Origin: Mycolicibacterium iranicum | Lineage (GTDB): Bacteria; Actinomycetota; Actinomycetes; Mycobacteriales; Mycobacteriaceae | Assembly: GCF_001650495.1 (NCBI RefSeq) | Contig: NZ_LWCS01000087.1 | Location: forward strand, 58,831 to 122,830 | Reading direction: 5' to 3' | Length of the DNA: 64,000 nt | Shown here: positions 35,901-43,875 of the stretch, in pieces | Position numbering within the stretch: position 1 is the stretch's first letter | Layout: each line of letters opens with the position of its first letter | Made by a program: the position numbers and the translations under genes | The notes under the pieces: model-generated | Database searches by the model: none | The model's input: only the letters and a program-made list of their open reading frames with translations | Told to the model about the DNA's origin: nothing

Positions 35901-36760
35901 ACATCGACTGGCAACCGTTCTTCAACGCCTGGGAGATGAAGGGCCGGTTCCCCGACATCCTCAACAACCCGGCGTCGGGCGAGACGGCTCGCAAGCTCTA
36001 CGACGACGCGCAGGAAATGCTCGACACTGCGATCAAGGAGAAGTGGCTCACCGCCAACGGGGTCATCGGCTTCTTCCCGGCGAACGCGGTCGGTGACGAC
36101 ATCGAGGTCTACACCGACGACAACCGCACCGAGGTGCTGACCACGCTGTACAACCTGCGTCAGCAGGGCGAGCACCGCGAGGGCATCCCGAACCGCTCGC
36201 AAGGCGATTTCATCGCCCCCAAAGAGACAGGTCTGCGGGACTACGTCGGCGCGTTCGCCGTCACCGCGGGGCTGGGCAGCCAGGAGAAGATCGCGGAGTT
36301 CAAAGCCGCCCACGACGACTACAGCGCGATCCTGCTGGAGTCGCTTGCCGATCGACTGGCCGAGGCGTTCGCCGAACGGATGCATCAACGGGTGCGCACC
36401 GAGTTCTGGGGCTATCAACCCGACGAGGAACTCGACAACGACGCGCTCATCGCGGAGAAGTACGTGGGTATCCGGCCGGCTCCGGGTTACCCGTCCTGCC
36501 CGGAGCACACCGAGAAGGTGACGCTGTTCAAGATGATGGACGTCAAGGAGCGCACGGGTATCGAGCTGACCGAGTCGATGGCGATGTGGCCGGGTGCTGC
36601 GGTCAGCGGCTGGTACTTCTCGCATCCTCAATCGCAGTACTTCGTGGTCGGCCGGCTCGCCCAGGACCAGGTCGCCGATTACGCGAGGCGCAAGGGCTGG
36701 ACCCTGCAGGAGGCCGAGCGCTGGCTTGCGCCCAACCTCGGTTACAACCCGGAGGACTGA
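32969..36760 (+). CDS. metH: Cobalamin-dependent methionine synthase
   Basis: 1263 aa from a GTG 5 bases after AAGGAG. Four modules in order: homocysteine-binding domain (VIDGAMGTAIQ; zinc Cys in GLNCALGAPEM and GGCCGTAPPH), pterin/methyl-tetrahydrofolate domain (NIGERTNITGS; NIMDEGM-like DINMDEGMIDG; SWEV-type VMIDSSKWEV), cobalamin cap and B12 domain with lower-ligand His792 in KGDVHDIGKN, and the AdoMet reactivation domain (RPAPGYPSCPEHTEK; ESMAMWPGAAVSGWYF). It transfers the methyl group from folate to homocysteine through B12. Confidence 0.97.
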   Translation: MTAIKSDADTDTNTAGTPNIRPDCTEELTAALRRRIVVIDGAMGTAIQRDRPDEAGYRGDRFTEWPTALQGNNDLLTLTQPQIIEGIHREYLEAGADILETNTFNANAISLSDYDMADLSYELNYAGAALARKAADDYSTPDKPRYVAGAIGPTTRTASISPDVNDPGARNVSYDQLVSAYLEAANGLVDGGADLIIIETIFDSLNAKAAVFAVETLFEERGRRWPVIISGTITDASGRTLSGQVTEAFWNAIRHAKPLAVGLNCALGAPEMRPYIAEMARIADTFVSCYPNAGLPNAFGEYDESPERQASYIADFAEAGLVNLVGGCCGTAPPHIAEIAKAVDGKAPRELPTIDLATRLSGLEPLNITSDSLFVNIGERTNITGSARFRNLIKAEDYDTALSVALQQVEVGAQVIDINMDEGMIDGVAAMDRFTKLIAAEPDISRVPVMIDSSKWEVIEAGLKNVQGKPIVNSISLKEGEEKFVREARLCRKYGAAVVVMAFDEQGQADNLERRKEICGRAYRILTEEVGFPSEDIIFDPNCFALATGIEEHATYGIDFIEACAWIKENLPGVHISGGISNVSFSFRGNNPVREAIHAVFLFHAIKAGLDMGIVNAGALVPYDSIDPELRDRIEDVVLNRREDAAERLLEIAEKFNKTDKTEEAGAAEWRSLPVRERITHALVKGIDAHVDDDTEELRAEIAAAGGRPIEVIEGPLMDGMNVVGDLFGSGKMFLPQVVKSARVMKKAVAYLLPYIEAEKADLQAAGAAGDGKASKDTNGTIIMATVKGDVHDIGKNIVGVVLQCNNYEVIDLGVMVPAQKILDAAKEHDADIIGLSGLITPSLDEMVNFAVEMEREGLEIPLLIGGATTSRAHTAVKVAPRRKGPVVWVKDASRSVPVAAALLDDRQRPALLEATEKDYASLRERHAQKNERPMITLEKARANRTPIDWDGYTPPVPAIGVGVREFQDYDLAELREYIDWQPFFNAWEMKGRFPDILNNPASGETARKLYDDAQEMLDTAIKEKWLTANGVIGFFPANAVGDDIEVYTDDNRTEVLTTLYNLRQQGEHREGIPNRSQGDFIAPKETGLRDYVGAFAVTAGLGSQEKIAEFKAAHDDYSAILLESLADRLAEAFAERMHQRVRTEFWGYQPDEELDNDALIAEKYVGIRPAPGYPSCPEHTEKVTLFKMMDVKERTGIELTESMAMWPGAAVSGWYFSHPQSQYFVVGRLAQDQVADYARRKGWTLQEAERWLAPNLGYNPED

Positions 36761-36804
36761 CACCGAATTGGGTCGAGGTGGCCGCCGCGTGCCAGAATGG
36801 CGGC

Positions 36805-37488
36805 GTGCGAGCGGTGCTGTGGGACATGGACGGAACGCTCGTCGACTCCGAAAAGCTGTGGGATGTGTCACTTTCCGCCCTCTATGCGTCCCACGGCGCG
36901 TCGATGAGCCGGGAAACCAGGACAGCACTCGTCGGGGCCTCGGCCGAAGAGACGATGGTCACCGTGTATTCCGAAATCGGCCTCGAGCCCGACCCGGAAG
37001 CGATGGCGGAGTCGATTCGCTGGCTGCACGACCACACGGCCATGCTGTTCGATGACGGGCTTCCGTGGTGCCCCGGGGCTCGCGAGATGCTGGAAGCTCT
37101 TGTGGCAGAACGTACTCCGATGGCTCTGGTGACGAACACCGCCCGGCCGCTGGCCGAGCGGGCACTCGACAGTATTGGCCGCCACTATTTCTCGACCACC
37201 GTCTGCGGTGATGAGGTCCCCAACGGAAAGCCGGCGCCTGATCCGTACCTGCGGGCGGCCGAACTGCTCGACCTGGATCCGTCGGACTGCCTGGCCGTCG
37301 AGGACTCGGTGACGGGTACCGCGGCGGCCGAGAAGGCCGGCTGCGCGGTGCTCGTGGTGCCCAACGACGTCCCGGTGCCGGGAGGCCTGCGCCGTCGCCA
37401 TGTGAGGTCGCTGGCCGACCTCGACGTCGAGGGCCTGCGCCGAATCTATGCCGAGATCGACCGCGAATTGCGCGAACGCACTGCCTGA
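36805..37488 (+). CDS. HAD-superfamily phosphatase (beta-phosphoglucomutase-like)
   Basis: 227 aa from a GTG. HAD motifs: nucleophile DMDGTLVDSE, VTNTARPLAERAL (motif II), Lys in GKPAPDPYL and the acidic pair in VEDSVTGTAAAEKAG. A helical cap lies between residues 15 and 80. A small-molecule phosphatase or sugar-phosphate mutase; substrate unknown. A CAGAAT box 6 bases before the GTG, with TTGGGT 19 bases further up, suggests a leaderless transcript. Confidence 0.87.
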   Translation: MRAVLWDMDGTLVDSEKLWDVSLSALYASHGASMSRETRTALVGASAEETMVTVYSEIGLEPDPEAMAESIRWLHDHTAMLFDDGLPWCPGAREMLEALVAERTPMALVTNTARPLAERALDSIGRHYFSTTVCGDEVPNGKPAPDPYLRAAELLDLDPSDCLAVEDSVTGTAAAEKAGCAVLVVPNDVPVPGGLRRRHVRSLADLDVEGLRRIYAEIDRELRERTA

Positions 37489-37550
37489 CAGGTGCGTAGA
37501 CGGGTCCACTTGCGGGAACACCCCCGGGGTTAACTGTTCGAGTGCTTGAA

Positions 37551-37566
37551 TGTGATTCGAATCACG
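37551..37566. promoter_or_regulatory. CRP-type (cAMP receptor protein) site before the sugar permease
   Basis: TGTGATTCGAATCACG matches the TGTGA-N6-TCACA consensus at all but the last base, and 14 of its 16 bases are a perfect palindrome. It ends 24 bases before the permease ATG at 37591. Confidence 0.6.
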
Positions 37567-37590
37567 CAATGGTGCGGGAAAGGTCGTCGC

Positions 37591-39063
37591 ATGGCCGGTC
37601 AAGGTGGTCCAGTCGGGGAGAGCCCGGAGATCTTCGAAGAAGGCCAGGACTTCTCGTCCGGCAAGACAGCGGTCAGGATCGCTTCGGTGGCCGCTCTCGG
37701 CGGTCTGCTGTTCGGCTATGACAGTGCGGTGATCAACGGCGCCGTCGACTCCATTCAGGAAGACTTCGGCATCGGCAACGCCGAGCTCGGCTTCGCGGTC
37801 GCCTCCGCGCTCCTGGGGGCCGCGGTCGGCGCGATGACCGCGGGCCGCATCGCCGACAAGATCGGCCGTATCGCGGTCATGAAGATCGCTGCGGTGCTGT
37901 TCTTGATCAGCGCGTTCGGTACCGGCTTCGCCCATGAGGTGTGGACGGTGGTGCTGTTCCGCATCGTCGGTGGTGTCGGCGTCGGTGTTGCCTCGGTGAT
38001 CGCCCCCGCCTATATCGCCGAGACATCTCCGCCAGGGATCCGGGGCAGGCTCGGCTCGCTGCAGCAGTTGGCCATCGTGTCGGGCATCTTTCTGTCGTTC
38101 GCGGTCAACTACCTGCTGCAGTGGCTGGCCGGCGGTGCGAACGAGCCGCTGTGGCTGGGTCTGGACGCTTGGCGGTGGATGTTCCTGGCGATGGCCCTGC
38201 CGGCCGTCCTGTACGGGGTGCTCGCCTTCACGATCCCGGAGTCACCCCGCTATCTCGTTGCCAGCCATAAGATTCCGGAAGCTCGCCGGGTGCTGACCAA
38301 GCTGCTCGGTCAGAAGAACCTGGAGATCACCATCACCCGCATCCGCGAGACGCTGGAGCGCGAGGACAAGCCGTCGTGGAAGGACATGCGCAAGCCCACG
38401 GGAGGGATCTACGGCATCGTGTGGGTCGGCCTGGGGCTGTCGATCTTCCAGCAGTTCGTGGGCATCAACGTGATCTTCTACTACAGCAACGTGCTGTGGC
38501 AGGCGGTTGGATTCAGTGCCGACGAGTCGGCGATCTACACCGTCATTACGTCGGTCATCAACGTGCTGACGACACTGATCGCCATTGCACTGATCGACAA
38601 GATCGGCCGTAAGCCACTGCTGCTCATCGGATCCTCGGGCATGGCCGTCACGCTCATCACGATGGCGGTGATCTTCGCCAACGCGACCGTGAACCCCGAC
38701 GGCACCCCGAGTCTGCCCGGTGCATCGGGGGTCATCGCGCTCATCGCGGCGAACCTCTTCGTGGTGGCGTTCGGCATGTCGTGGGGCCCGGTCGTGTGGG
38801 TGTTGCTGGGCGAGATGTTCCCGAACCGGATACGCGCCGCAGCGCTCGGCCTGGCCGCCGCGGGACAGTGGGCGGCCAACTGGCTGATCACGGTCACGTT
38901 CCCCGGCCTGCGCGAGCATCTCGGCTTGGCGTACGGCTTCTACGGACTGTGCGCCGTCCTGTCGGGCCTGTTCGTGTGGAAGTGGGTCATGGAGACCAAG
39001 GGTGTATCGCTGGAGGACATGCACGGCGAGATCCTGCGCCAGGACAAGGCCTCGGCGAACTGA
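37591..39063 (+). CDS. Sugar porter-family MFS permease (GlcP-like)
   Basis: 490 aa from the ATG at 37591 with GAAAGG upstream. Twelve helices. Sugar porter signatures: GGLLFGYDSAVING in TM1, GRIADKIGRI, the PESPRYL motif after TM6, QQFVGINVIFYYS in TM7, and WGPVVWVLLGEMFPNRIRA in TM10. It should import a hexose by proton symport. Position beside metH resembles the glucose permease gene glcP of M. smegmatis, as I recall. A CRP-type site in front suggests carbon-source control. Confidence 0.92.
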   Translation: MAGQGGPVGESPEIFEEGQDFSSGKTAVRIASVAALGGLLFGYDSAVINGAVDSIQEDFGIGNAELGFAVASALLGAAVGAMTAGRIADKIGRIAVMKIAAVLFLISAFGTGFAHEVWTVVLFRIVGGVGVGVASVIAPAYIAETSPPGIRGRLGSLQQLAIVSGIFLSFAVNYLLQWLAGGANEPLWLGLDAWRWMFLAMALPAVLYGVLAFTIPESPRYLVASHKIPEARRVLTKLLGQKNLEITITRIRETLEREDKPSWKDMRKPTGGIYGIVWVGLGLSIFQQFVGINVIFYYSNVLWQAVGFSADESAIYTVITSVINVLTTLIAIALIDKIGRKPLLLIGSSGMAVTLITMAVIFANATVNPDGTPSLPGASGVIALIAANLFVVAFGMSWGPVVWVLLGEMFPNRIRAAALGLAAAGQWAANWLITVTFPGLREHLGLAYGFYGLCAVLSGLFVWKWVMETKGVSLEDMHGEILRQDKASAN

Positions 39064-39099
39064 GCGCACGCCGGGCGATGGCAAACCAGTTGCCCCGGC

Positions 39100-39381
39100 G
39101 TGACAGAATCGCCCAACGTGAAGACCTTCGATGCGCTGTTCGCCGAACTGAGCGAACGGGCACGCACACGTCCTGCCGGTAGCGGAACCGTCGCCGCACT
39201 CGACGGCGGCGTGCACGGCATCGGTAAGAAGATCCTCGAAGAGGCCGGCGAGGTGTGGCTGGCAGCCGAACACGAGAGCGACGACGCCCTCGCCGAGGAG
39301 ATCAGCCAGCTGCTCTATTGGACGCAGGTGCTGATGCTTTCACGCGGCTTGTCGCTCGACGACGTGTACGGAAAGCTCTGA
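39100..39381 (+). CDS. hisE: Phosphoribosyl-ATP pyrophosphatase
   Basis: 93 aa from a GTG; the GTG at 39118 (VKTF) is the other possible start. MazG-like fold with KILEEAGEVWLAAEHES and ALAEEISQLLYWTQVL metal-binding Glu/Asp residues. Second step of histidine synthesis (PR-ATP to PR-AMP). Followed by hisG, the first-step enzyme, in the same operon. Confidence 0.95.
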   Translation: MTESPNVKTFDALFAELSERARTRPAGSGTVAALDGGVHGIGKKILEEAGEVWLAAEHESDDALAEEISQLLYWTQVLMLSRGLSLDDVYGKL

Positions 39382-39387
39382 TGCCTG

Positions 39388-39411
39388 CTCTTCGCGCAAG
39401 CGGCTCATCGG
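39388..39411 (+). repeat. Dispersed repeat copy between hisE and hisG
   Basis: GCTCTTCGCGCAAGCGGCTC-ATCG matches the core of the 9.3-kb nir repeat with one inserted G. Here it lies in the opposite sense relative to transcription. It separates the hisE stop from the conserved hisG start and adds the non-conserved in-frame peptide MPALRASGSSAT if the ATG at 39381 is used. Confidence 0.65.
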
Positions 39412-39416
39412 CGACG

Positions 39417-40262
39417 ATGCTGCGCGTAGCCGTTCCCAACAAGGGGGCCCTCAGCGAATCGGCCTCGGAGATCCTCTCGGAGGCCGGCTATCGCCGCCGC
39501 ACCGATCCCAAGGACCTGACCGTCGTCGACCCTGCGAACAACGTCGAGTTCTTCTTCCTGCGGCCCAAGGACATCGCGATCTATGTCGGCTCGGGCGAAC
39601 TGGATCTCGGTATCACCGGCCGTGACCTGGCCGCCGACGCCGACGCGCCGGTGCGGGAGCGGCTGGCGCTGGGCTTCGGCTCGTCGACCTTCCGCTACGC
39701 CGCCCCGGCGGGGCAGGACTGGCAGATCGCGGACCTGGCCGGTAAGCGGATCGCCACCGCCTATCCCAATCTGGTCCGTAAAGACCTGTCCGACAAAGGA
39801 ATCGAGGCCACAGTCATACGCCTCGACGGGGCTGTGGAGATTTCCATCCAACTCGGCGTGGCCGACGTCATCGCCGATATCGTCGGTTCGGGGCGCACCC
39901 TCGGGCTGCACAACCTGGTGGCGTTTGGTGAATCGCTGTGTGATTCCGAGGCGATCCTGATCGAGCGGGCCGACTCCGAGGCCGATCCCGCGCGCGATCA
40001 GCTGGCGGCCCGTATACAGGGCGTCGTGTTCGGGCAGCAGTACCTGATGCTCGACTACGACTGCCCCCGCACGGTGCTGGACGAGGCCACCGCCGTCACG
40101 CCGGGACTCGAATCGCCGACCATCGCGCCGCTGGCCGACCCCGCCTGGGTGGCGGTACGCGCCCTGGTCCCGCGGCGCGACGTCAACGCGATCATGGACG
40201 AGCTCGCGGCGATCGGCGCGAAAGCCATTCTGGCCTCCGACATCCGGTTCTGCCGCTTCTGA
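39417..40262 (+). CDS. hisG: ATP phosphoribosyltransferase (long form)
   Basis: 281 aa. Starts at the conserved MLRVAVPNKGALSESA; an ATG 36 bases upstream lies in a repeat. Contains the catalytic fold (GSGELDLGITGRDL; LVAFGESLCDSEAI) and the C-terminal ACT-like regulatory domain for histidine feedback (LVPRRDVNAIMDELAAIGAKAIL). First, committed step of histidine synthesis. Confidence 0.97.
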   Translation: MLRVAVPNKGALSESASEILSEAGYRRRTDPKDLTVVDPANNVEFFFLRPKDIAIYVGSGELDLGITGRDLAADADAPVRERLALGFGSSTFRYAAPAGQDWQIADLAGKRIATAYPNLVRKDLSDKGIEATVIRLDGAVEISIQLGVADVIADIVGSGRTLGLHNLVAFGESLCDSEAILIERADSEADPARDQLAARIQGVVFGQQYLMLDYDCPRTVLDEATAVTPGLESPTIAPLADPAWVAVRALVPRRDVNAIMDELAAIGAKAILASDIRFCRF

Positions 40263-40329
40263 TCTAGACCGCTCGTCGCGCCGTTCGGCGTGTTAGCGTC
40301 CGGATGTCCATCCACCGCACGGAGGTTCG

Positions 40330-40812
40330 ATGACGCAGGTTCTCGTTCTGGTTCTGGCCCTGTTGATCGGCGTGATCGCCGGCCTGCGTGCGATGACGGC
40401 GCCCGCCGTCGTGGCATGGGGCGCGATGCTCGGCTGGATCGACGTCACCGACAAGTGGTCGGAATGGGTGGCGCATCCGATCACCGTGACCGTGTTGACG
40501 ATCCTGCTCGTCGGCGAGTTGATCACCGACCAGTTACCCAAGACGCCGAGCCGAAAAGTGCCGCCGCAGTTCATCGCCCGCCTTGTCACCGGCGGGTTCT
40601 CCGGGGCTGTCATCGGAAGTGCCTTCTTCCACACGTTCTCCGCGACCGGCGCAGGCGTCGTCGGTGCCGTGCTCGGCACGATCGCCGGCGCGGAACTCCG
40701 CAGCAGGCTCGCCGCCAAGAACAACGGAAACGACCGTCCCGGGGCCTTTACAGAAGACGTCATCGCCGTCGGCGGTGGCTTCCTCGTCGCCTTCCTCGTC
40801 AGCCTGGTCTAG
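40330..40812 (+). CDS. DUF4126 family membrane protein
   Basis: 160 aa with a GGAGG site. Four to five membrane helices with the conserved GLRAMTAPAVVAWGA motif near the start and a Gly/Ala-rich second half (GAVLGTIAGAELRSRLA). The family has no assigned function. It lies 7 bases before the flavoprotein gene, so the two are probably one operon. Confidence 0.85.
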   Translation: MTQVLVLVLALLIGVIAGLRAMTAPAVVAWGAMLGWIDVTDKWSEWVAHPITVTVLTILLVGELITDQLPKTPSRKVPPQFIARLVTGGFSGAVIGSAFFHTFSATGAGVVGAVLGTIAGAELRSRLAAKNNGNDRPGAFTEDVIAVGGGFLVAFLVSLV

Positions 40813-40819
40813 GCAACTC

Positions 40820-42190
40820 ATGCCGCAGCGGTTTGACGCCATCATCGTCGGTGCCGGGCAGGCGGGCCCGCCGCTGGCCGGGCGGCTCACCGCCGCCGGA
40901 CAGACCGTCGCCGTCATCGAGCGCAAGCTCGTCGGCGGCACGTGCGTCAACTACGGCTGCATTCCGACCAAGACTCTTGTCGCCAGTGCGCACGCCGCGC
41001 ACCTCGCACGCCGCGGCGCCGACTTCGGTATCGGCACCGGAGAGGTGTCCGTCGACATGGCAGCGGTGAAAGCGCGCAAGGACAAGATCAGTGGCGGCGA
41101 TCGCGAAGGCCTGGAGAACTGGCTGGCCGGGATGGAAGGTGCCACGCTGATCCGCGGGCACGCCCGCTTCGAGAGCCCGAACACCATCCGCGTCGACGAT
41201 CAGCTCCTGGAGGCCGATCGCATCTTCCTCAACGTCGGCGGCCGCGCCGTCGTCCCGGACATGCCCGGGTTGGCCGACGTCGATTACCTGACCAACGTCG
41301 GGATCCTCGACCTCGACGTCGTGCCCGAGCATCTCGTCATCATCGGCGGCAGCTACATTGCGCTGGAGTTCGCCCAGATGTACCGCCGTTTCGGTGCGCA
41401 GGTCACGGTCGTCGAGAAGGGGCCGCGCCTGACCGGCCGCGAGGACGAGGACGTGTCGGCGGCGATCAAGGACATCCTGGAAGCCGAGGGCATCACCGTC
41501 GTGGTCGGCGCCGATGCGATCAGTTTCGCCAAGCAAGAGAATGGAATTGCTGTCACCCCGAGCAAGGGCGCCGAGCCGATCATCGGCAGCCACGTGCTCA
41601 TCGCGGTCGGACGGATACCCAACACCGACGACCTCGGACTCGATACGGCCGGGGTCGAGACGGACAGCCGCGGCTACGTCGTCGTCGATGACCAATTGCG
41701 CACCAGCGCGCCGCACATCTGGGCGATGGGCGACTGCAACGGCAAGGGTGCGTTCACCCACACGTCGTACAACGACTTCGAGATCGTTGCCGCCAATCTG
41801 CTCGATGATGACCCGCGCCGGGTCAGCGACCGCATCACCACCTATGCGCTCTACATCGATCCGCCGCTGGGGCGCGCCGGCCTGACGGTCGACCAGGTGC
41901 GCAAGTCGGGTCGAAAAGCGTTGGTGGGTAAGCGTCCGATGACGCGCGTGGGCCGCGCCGTGGAAAAAGGCGAGACCCAGGGCTTCATGAAGGTCGTCGT
42001 CGACGCGGAGACCCGGGAGATTCTCGGCGCATCCATCCTCGGTGTCGGCGGCGACGAGGTCGTGCACCTGATTCTCGACGTCATGACCGCGAAGCTGCCC
42101 TACACGGCGATCTCACGGACCATGCACATCCACCCGACGGTCAGCGAGCTCGTCCCGACACTGCTGCAGGACCTCACACCGCTCACCTAG
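40820..42190 (+). CDS. Pyridine nucleotide-disulfide oxidoreductase (mercuric reductase-like)
   Basis: 456 aa. FAD motif IIVGAGQAGPPLAGRL, redox-active disulfide GGTCVNYGCIPTKT, NAD(P)-binding VIIGGSYIALEFAQMY, the second FAD motif IWAMGDCNG, and the dimer-interface HIHPTVSELVPTL with the active-site His. It lacks the N-terminal heavy-metal domain and C-terminal Cys pair of true MerA. Similar proteins reduce small disulfides or quinones; the substrate is unknown. Confidence 0.9.
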   Translation: MPQRFDAIIVGAGQAGPPLAGRLTAAGQTVAVIERKLVGGTCVNYGCIPTKTLVASAHAAHLARRGADFGIGTGEVSVDMAAVKARKDKISGGDREGLENWLAGMEGATLIRGHARFESPNTIRVDDQLLEADRIFLNVGGRAVVPDMPGLADVDYLTNVGILDLDVVPEHLVIIGGSYIALEFAQMYRRFGAQVTVVEKGPRLTGREDEDVSAAIKDILEAEGITVVVGADAISFAKQENGIAVTPSKGAEPIIGSHVLIAVGRIPNTDDLGLDTAGVETDSRGYVVVDDQLRTSAPHIWAMGDCNGKGAFTHTSYNDFEIVAANLLDDDPRRVSDRITTYALYIDPPLGRAGLTVDQVRKSGRKALVGKRPMTRVGRAVEKGETQGFMKVVVDAETREILGASILGVGGDEVVHLILDVMTAKLPYTAISRTMHIHPTVSELVPTLLQDLTPLT

Positions 42191-42199
42191 CGAAGCCCC

Positions 42200-42239
42200 T
42201 TGACTGTGGCTTGTGTCACAGTAATATGACCACTGGTCA
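42200..42239 (+). promoter_or_regulatory. SigA-like promoter with overlapping operators for tetR-R2lox
   Basis: TTGACT (-35, 42200-42205) and TAATAT (-10, 42222-42227) are 16 bases apart, unusually strong for a mycobacterium. A palindrome TGACCA-C-TGGTCA (42227-42239) starts at the last base of the -10 box, as expected for an autorepressing TetR protein. Between the boxes, TGTGGCTTGTGTCACA (42205-42220) resembles a CRP site with two halves (one mismatch). Confidence 0.65.
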
Positions 42240-42259
42240 CATCAAGCCTTGGAGGCGCG

Positions 42260-42946
42260 ATGCCGACGGTGACATGGTCTCGTCTGGGCGCGGATCGCCG
42301 CGCGGCGGTGGTGTCCGCCGCCGAAGCGGAGTTCGCCGCACATGGGTTCTCCGCGGGCAGTCTCAACGTCATCGCCCGGCGCGCCGGTGTCGCAAAAGGC
42401 AGTCTCTTTCAATACTTTGCCGACAAGCGCGACCTGTACGCGTTCATCACGGACGTCGGCAGCCAGCGCGTGCGGGCCTACATGGAAGAGCAGATCAACA
42501 GACTCGACCCCACCCGCCCCTTCTTCGAGTTCCTGACTGACCTGTTCGACGTCTGGGTGGCGTACTTCGCCGAGCATCCGCGGGACCGAGCGCTGCACGC
42601 AGCGGCCAGTTTCGAGGTCGACACCGACGCGCGGGTCAGCGTGCGGGCCGTCGTGCACCGTCACTACTTGGAGGTGCTGCGCCCGCTGGTCCGCGACGCG
42701 CAGAACCGCGGGGACCTGAGCGCCGATGCCGACATCGACGCTCTGCTGTCGCTGTTGCTCATGCTGTTGCCGCACCTGGCGCTGGCGCCCTACGTGCGCG
42801 GCATGGACCCGCTGCTGGGGCTCGACGAACTGTCGCCCGACCAGCCCGCTCTTGTGGCACGCCGCTATGTCGCCGTGCTGGCGACCGCGTTCGGAGCGGT
42901 CGCAAGGAGACAGACAACCACACACACCGAAGGAGTGATGACATGA
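42260..42946 (+). CDS. TetR-family repressor
   Basis: 228 aa. The N-terminal helix-turn-helix has the TetR signature (AVVSAAEAEFAAHGFSAGS ... ARRAGVAKGSLFQYFADKRDLY); the C-terminal ligand domain is not assignable. Likely represses itself and the R2lox gene, which it overlaps by ATGA, through the palindrome upstream. The pair corresponds to M. tuberculosis Rv0232-Rv0233, which lies elsewhere in that genome. Confidence 0.93.
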   Translation: MPTVTWSRLGADRRAAVVSAAEAEFAAHGFSAGSLNVIARRAGVAKGSLFQYFADKRDLYAFITDVGSQRVRAYMEEQINRLDPTRPFFEFLTDLFDVWVAYFAEHPRDRALHAAASFEVDTDARVSVRAVVHRHYLEVLRPLVRDAQNRGDLSADADIDALLSLLLMLLPHLALAPYVRGMDPLLGLDELSPDQPALVARRYVAVLATAFGAVARRQTTTHTEGVMT

Positions 42947-43875
42947 CGAGAACACGCTCGGACTCGCTGGCTGCGGGCGGACTCAACTGGGACAGCCTGC
43001 CGCTGAAGCTCTTCGCAGGAGGCAACGCGAAGTTCTGGGATCCCGCCGACATCGACTTCTCCCGAGACCGCGCCGACTGGGAATCGTTGACCGAGGTGGA
43101 GCGGGACTGGGCGACACGGCTGTGCGCCGAGTTCATCGCCGGAGAGGAAGCGGTGACCCAGGACATCCAGCCCTTCATGGCCGCGATGCGCGCAGAGGGG
43201 CGACTGGGCGACGAGATGTATCTGACCCAGTTCGCCTTCGAGGAGGCCAAACACACCCAGGTGTTCCGAATGTGGCTCGACGCGGTCGGCATCACCGGCG
43301 ACCTCCAGGGCTACCTCGACGAGCTTCCCGCGTATCGGCAGATGTTCTACGAAGAGCTCCCCGCCTCCCTGGACGCACTGTCGAGTGACCCGTCACCCGC
43401 CGCCCAGGTGCGCGCCTCGGTCACCTATAACCACGTCATCGAAGGCATGATGGCGCTCACGGGATACTATGCGTGGCACCGTATTTGCGTCGACCGCGGC
43501 ATCCTGCCCGGAATGCAGGAGCTGGTGCGCAGGATCGGTGACGACGAACGTCGCCACATGGCGTGGGGCACCTTCACATGCCGCCGCCACGTGGCGGCCG
43601 ACGACGCCAACTGGTCGGTGTTCGAGTCGCGGATGAACGAACTGATACCGCTGGCACTGCGCAACACGGAAGACGCGTTCGCGCTCTACGACGAAATCCC
43701 GTTCGGCCTGTCGATGGACGAGTTCCAGAACTACGCTGCCGACAAAGGCATGCGGCGCTTCGGCACGATCAGCAGCGCGCGCGGACGCCCGCTTCAAGAG
43801 ATCGACGTCGATTATTCGCCTCTGCACCTGGAGGACACGTTCGCCGACGAGGACCGCGCGGCTCTGGCGTCTTGA
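42943..43875 (+). CDS. R2-like ligand-binding oxidase (R2lox)
   Basis: 310 aa, nearly the length of Rv0233. Ferritin-like four-helix bundle with carboxylate/His metal ligands in FIAGEEAVTQDIQPF, FAFEEAKHTQVF, YNHVIEGMMALTGYYAW and GDDERRHMAWGTF. Val in EEAVT and Tyr in ALTGYYAW are the residues that form the Val-Tyr ether cross-link in R2lox. Family knowledge: binds a Mn/Fe cofactor and a long-chain fatty acid; an oxidase, not a ribonucleotide reductase subunit, despite frequent annotation as NrdB. Confidence 0.93.
   Translation: MTRTRSDSLAAGGLNWDSLPLKLFAGGNAKFWDPADIDFSRDRADWESLTEVERDWATRLCAEFIAGEEAVTQDIQPFMAAMRAEGRLGDEMYLTQFAFEEAKHTQVFRMWLDAVGITGDLQGYLDELPAYRQMFYEELPASLDALSSDPSPAAQVRASVTYNHVIEGMMALTGYYAWHRICVDRGILPGMQELVRRIGDDERRHMAWGTFTCRRHVAADDANWSVFESRMNELIPLALRNTEDAFALYDEIPFGLSMDEFQNYAADKGMRRFGTISSARGRPLQEIDVDYSPLHLEDTFADEDRAALAS

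Noticed and set aside
34856..36928. 690-codon minus-strand frame opposite metH
   Set aside because: Shadow of metH; no motif, and metH is fully accounted for by its four domains.
40820..42190. True mercuric reductase (MerA)
   Set aside because: No N-terminal metal-binding domain, no C-terminal Cys pair, and no mer genes nearby.
42943..43875. Ribonucleotide reductase beta subunit
   Set aside because: Sequence follows the R2lox branch (cross-link Val and Tyr, close to Rv0233) and there is no NrdE/NrdA partner.
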